DNA of 64,000 bases, from contig NZ_CP040297.1 of NCBI RefSeq assembly GCF_013393945.1, positions 4,310,001-4,374,000 of the forward strand, given 5' to 3'. This document shows positions 62,464 through 64,000 of the stretch, piece by piece. This DNA is from Nostoc sp. TCL26-01 (GTDB lineage Bacteria; Cyanobacteriota; Cyanobacteriia; Cyanobacteriales; Nostocaceae). Below the pieces are notes generated by a model, which made no database searches, was not told the DNA's origin, and worked only from the letters and a program-made list of their open reading frames with translations. Both the position numbers and the translations under genes were made by a program. Position 1 is the stretch's first letter. Each line of letters opens with the position of its first letter.

Positions 62464-62742
62464 ATGTTCTATTTAGTATGCTACGACATTGTTAGCGATA
62501 CTCGCCGTAATAAGGTGGCGAAACTTCTAGAATCCTACGGTTTACGAGTACAAAAGTCAGTTTTCGAGTGTGTATTAGATGAGAACCAGTACACCACTTT
62601 ATCCAAATACTTAACTCGACTGGTAAATAAACGCGAAGATCAAGTGCGATTTTATCCGATGTCTGCCCACACTCGTTGTAAGATTGCCGTCTTGGGGACA
62701 GAACCGGAATTTGTGATTGATGATGCGGCGTTTATTGTTTAG
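62464..62742 (+). CDS. cas2: Cas2
   Basis: A 92-residue Cas2 with the conserved N-terminal strand and Asp (FYLVCYDIVSDTRRNKVAKL) and GLRVQKSVFECVLDE. Two subunits bridge Cas1 dimers in the spacer integration complex. It is the only cas2 in the window and lies in an operon with the non-RT cas1. Whether it also serves RT-Cas1 is not known from sequence. Confidence 0.95.
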   Translation: MFYLVCYDIVSDTRRNKVAKLLESYGLRVQKSVFECVLDENQYTTLSKYLTRLVNKREDQVRFYPMSAHTRCKIAVLGTEPEFVIDDAAFIV

Positions 62743-62878
62743 TCGCTACGAGCTTGAGAAAGTATTTACCACAATCAATATACCAAAATGACTGCTGAAA
62801 AAAAAGCGCGATCGCCACCGCTTGTGATGTAAACATTTCAAGGCTTTCGGTCAAGTTTGGATAATCGGAAACTATTGA

Positions 62879-63148
62879 ATGCAGCTGCAATCTTCCAAAT
62901 TCTGTTTAGTTTTCACTTCCAAAGTTCAAAAAAAACTGGATACTTTATCTTCTTCAGACCGCAAGCAATACGACAAAGCTTTTAAATGTTTTGCTGAACA
63001 AGGTGCAGCTTACCGGAGTTTAAGAACACATCGATATCGCTATAAAGATGGTGATATTTGGAGTTCTTCTGCATCTATGGCAAAACGGTTTTACTGGCGT
63101 TACATCGATAAGCAAAGTATTGAGATTGTACACATAGATTCTCATTAA
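62879..63148 (+). CDS. RelE/ParE-like toxin candidate
   Basis: An 89-residue protein with the fold pattern of RelE/ParE toxins: FTSKVQKKLDTLSSSDRKQ, then RSLRTHRYRYKDGDIWSSS and ASMAKRFYWRYIDKQSIEI. It ends VHIDSH as these toxins often do. No antitoxin is directly adjacent; the HTH gene 136 bases downstream is the nearest candidate. It may be an orphan. Confidence 0.65.
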   Translation: MQLQSSKFCLVFTSKVQKKLDTLSSSDRKQYDKAFKCFAEQGAAYRSLRTHRYRYKDGDIWSSSASMAKRFYWRYIDKQSIEIVHIDSH

Positions 63149-63284
63149 TAAGGACAAAAGTAGAATGCCACCGTAAGACGTTACCAGAGATTTTACCATC
63201 TCAGCACTTTTCATCGTGCTTTAGGACTAGCGTCCATAACGCACCCTACTAAATTTAAATTTCGTCTCATCTTAACTTTGTTCT

Positions 63285-63584
63285 ATGCCCAAACCTCGTC
63301 CATTGCAACTGCGAGAATTAAGGCTGATTTCAATGTACAGCAATTGGGAATTTGGCATGACACCCCAACAATTCTATTCCAAATGGGCAGTCAGCTACGA
63401 ACAAATAGCCATAATCTGCGATCGCTCTGACTCTACTGTTAGGGGGTGGTTTAGAAATGGTCAAAACCGACGTAACCCAACACGTAATGATTTACTTCAC
63501 CTGGGTTTGATGGATTTCCTGCTAGAGCATATTGACGAAATTCCTGAGTATTTAAGACAGTTATTGTGTCTTGCTATTTCATGA
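63285..63584 (+). CDS. Helix-turn-helix protein
   Basis: A 99-residue protein with a likely HTH at about 35-70 (WAVSYEQIAIICDRSDSTVR then GWFRNGQNRRNP). The short, soluble form resembles small cyanobacterial regulators found near plasmid or phage genes. It is followed by a 57-codon frame at 63721. It could regulate the upstream RelE-like gene; this is inference. Confidence 0.7.
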   Translation: MPKPRPLQLRELRLISMYSNWEFGMTPQQFYSKWAVSYEQIAIICDRSDSTVRGWFRNGQNRRNPTRNDLLHLGLMDFLLEHIDEIPEYLRQLLCLAIS

Positions 63585-63720
63585 TATTTTGCACCCACAA
63601 AAGGATGAATCTGTCAATATCGTTTAGACCTGTTTTGCTATATATATCCTGAACTAATGTGAATTGAGGTAATTCAAAAACACATTATTCATTTAATTTT
63701 CAGCAATTGTAGGAGTCAGT

Positions 63721-63894
63721 ATGACATACTTTGAGCAGCTACGTCCGTGGTGCATAATTCGCAATTTATCTAGGAATGATTGCATAGTGGTAGCGAGATT
63801 TCGTCGCCACAATGATGCGACTGCTTACCTACAAGTGCTGCAAAGACAAGTGAATAGTGTCAAGTTTGTGCTGAAATTTAATGCCCAAATTTGA
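63721..63894 (+). CDS. Small protein (57 residues)
   Basis: The frame starts MTYFEQLRPWCIIRNLSRND and contains CIVVARFRRHNDATAYLQVL. It has a good AGGAG 6 bases before the ATG. The R-R-H and Y-L-Q-V pattern resembles tiny conserved proteins seen beside HTH genes in cyanobacteria. No function is known. Confidence 0.6.
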   Translation: MTYFEQLRPWCIIRNLSRNDCIVVARFRRHNDATAYLQVLQRQVNSVKFVLKFNAQI

Positions 63895-63896
63895 AT

Positions 63897-63931
63897 TGCT
63901 TGACTTCATATGAAGTTGAATTAATGGAAAC
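63897..63931 (+). repeat. Solitary degenerate array 2-type repeat
   Basis: The last 20 bases, GAAGTTGAATTAATGGAAAC, are identical to the 3' end of the array 2 repeat; the 5' 15 bases differ (TTGCTTGACTTCATA). A short TTCATATGAA hairpin replaces the UUCG one. No second copy appears in the remaining 69 bases. Confidence 0.75.
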
Positions 63932-63961
63932 ATTGGCATTTCATTCACACTAAACGTGCTT

Positions 63962-63997
63962 AATCTCCAACTATAATTTATGGTTGGGGATTTTTAT
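63962..63997 (+). terminator. Rho-independent terminator
   Basis: AATCTCCAAC pairs with GTTGGGGATT (one G-T pair) around an AT-rich loop, followed by a T-rich tail at the window edge. It may end a transcript that includes the solitary repeat. Confidence 0.75.
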
Positions 63998-64000
63998 TTA

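Overview
The window comes from a filamentous, probably heterocyst-forming cyanobacterium (Nostocales; Nostoc, Anabaena or Calothrix type). The evidence is the many HIP1 octamers (GCGATCGC), heptanucleotide tandem repeats such as TGACTAT, small dispersed palindromic repeats, an orphan xisI gene, and cyanobacterial families (DUF3110, DUF4336, H-NOX with an HNOBA kinase). No name can be given below that level from sequence alone.

Positions 1 to about 27,200 look like ordinary chromosome: a B12-binding radical SAM enzyme, sensor kinases, an orphan Dam-type methylase, alanyl-tRNA synthetase (alaS), a GGEEF diguanylate cyclase, a membrane M41-like protease, a DUF4336 protein, a metallophosphoesterase, an H-NOX nitric-oxide sensor with its kinase, and an amidase. 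It also holds a small possible biosynthetic locus: a SAM methyltransferase, a heme-oxygenase-fold di-iron oxidase candidate and a divergent Fe(II)/2-oxoglutarate-oxygenase-like protein.

At 27,205-27,254 lies the 3' part of a tRNA-Phe gene on the minus strand. Everything to its right is accessory: antitoxin and toxin genes, a type I restriction scar carrying an IS1-like element, a NACHT NTPase, a type III-B CRISPR-Cas locus, an exported tRNase-type polymorphic toxin with a candidate immunity gene, a TPR-CHAT protease with an HTH-DUF4384 partner, an RT-Cas1 gene, a second CRISPR array, and a second cas1 with cas2. This fits a defence island integrated at tRNA-Phe that runs past the right edge.

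The CRISPR locus has an interference operon (cmr2/cas10, cmr3, cmr4, cmr5 and a Cmr6-Cmr1 fusion, 33,065-40,496) followed by a CARF-HEPN ribonuclease. Cas10 keeps the GGDD cyclase motif but shows no HD nuclease motif, and Cmr4 seems to lack the usual catalytic Asp, so the complex may act mainly by cyclic oligoadenylate signalling to the CARF-HEPN protein. Array 1 (16 repeats) runs into a gene for a P-loop kinase/WYL protein whose apparent Shine-Dalgarno sequence and start codon lie inside the last, degenerate repeat. Array 2 (25 repeats) follows the RT-Cas1 gene, and the second cas1-cas2 pair follows array 2. No cas6 is visible. The two cas1 genes share upstream sequence blocks. cmr2 and three genes near the toxin share a different upstream motif, suggesting co-regulation.

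Several small mobile repeats can be read as before/after events, including a 51-bp palindromic element that broke the IS1 transposase and a 24-bp insertion at a HIP1 site in a partial gene copy.
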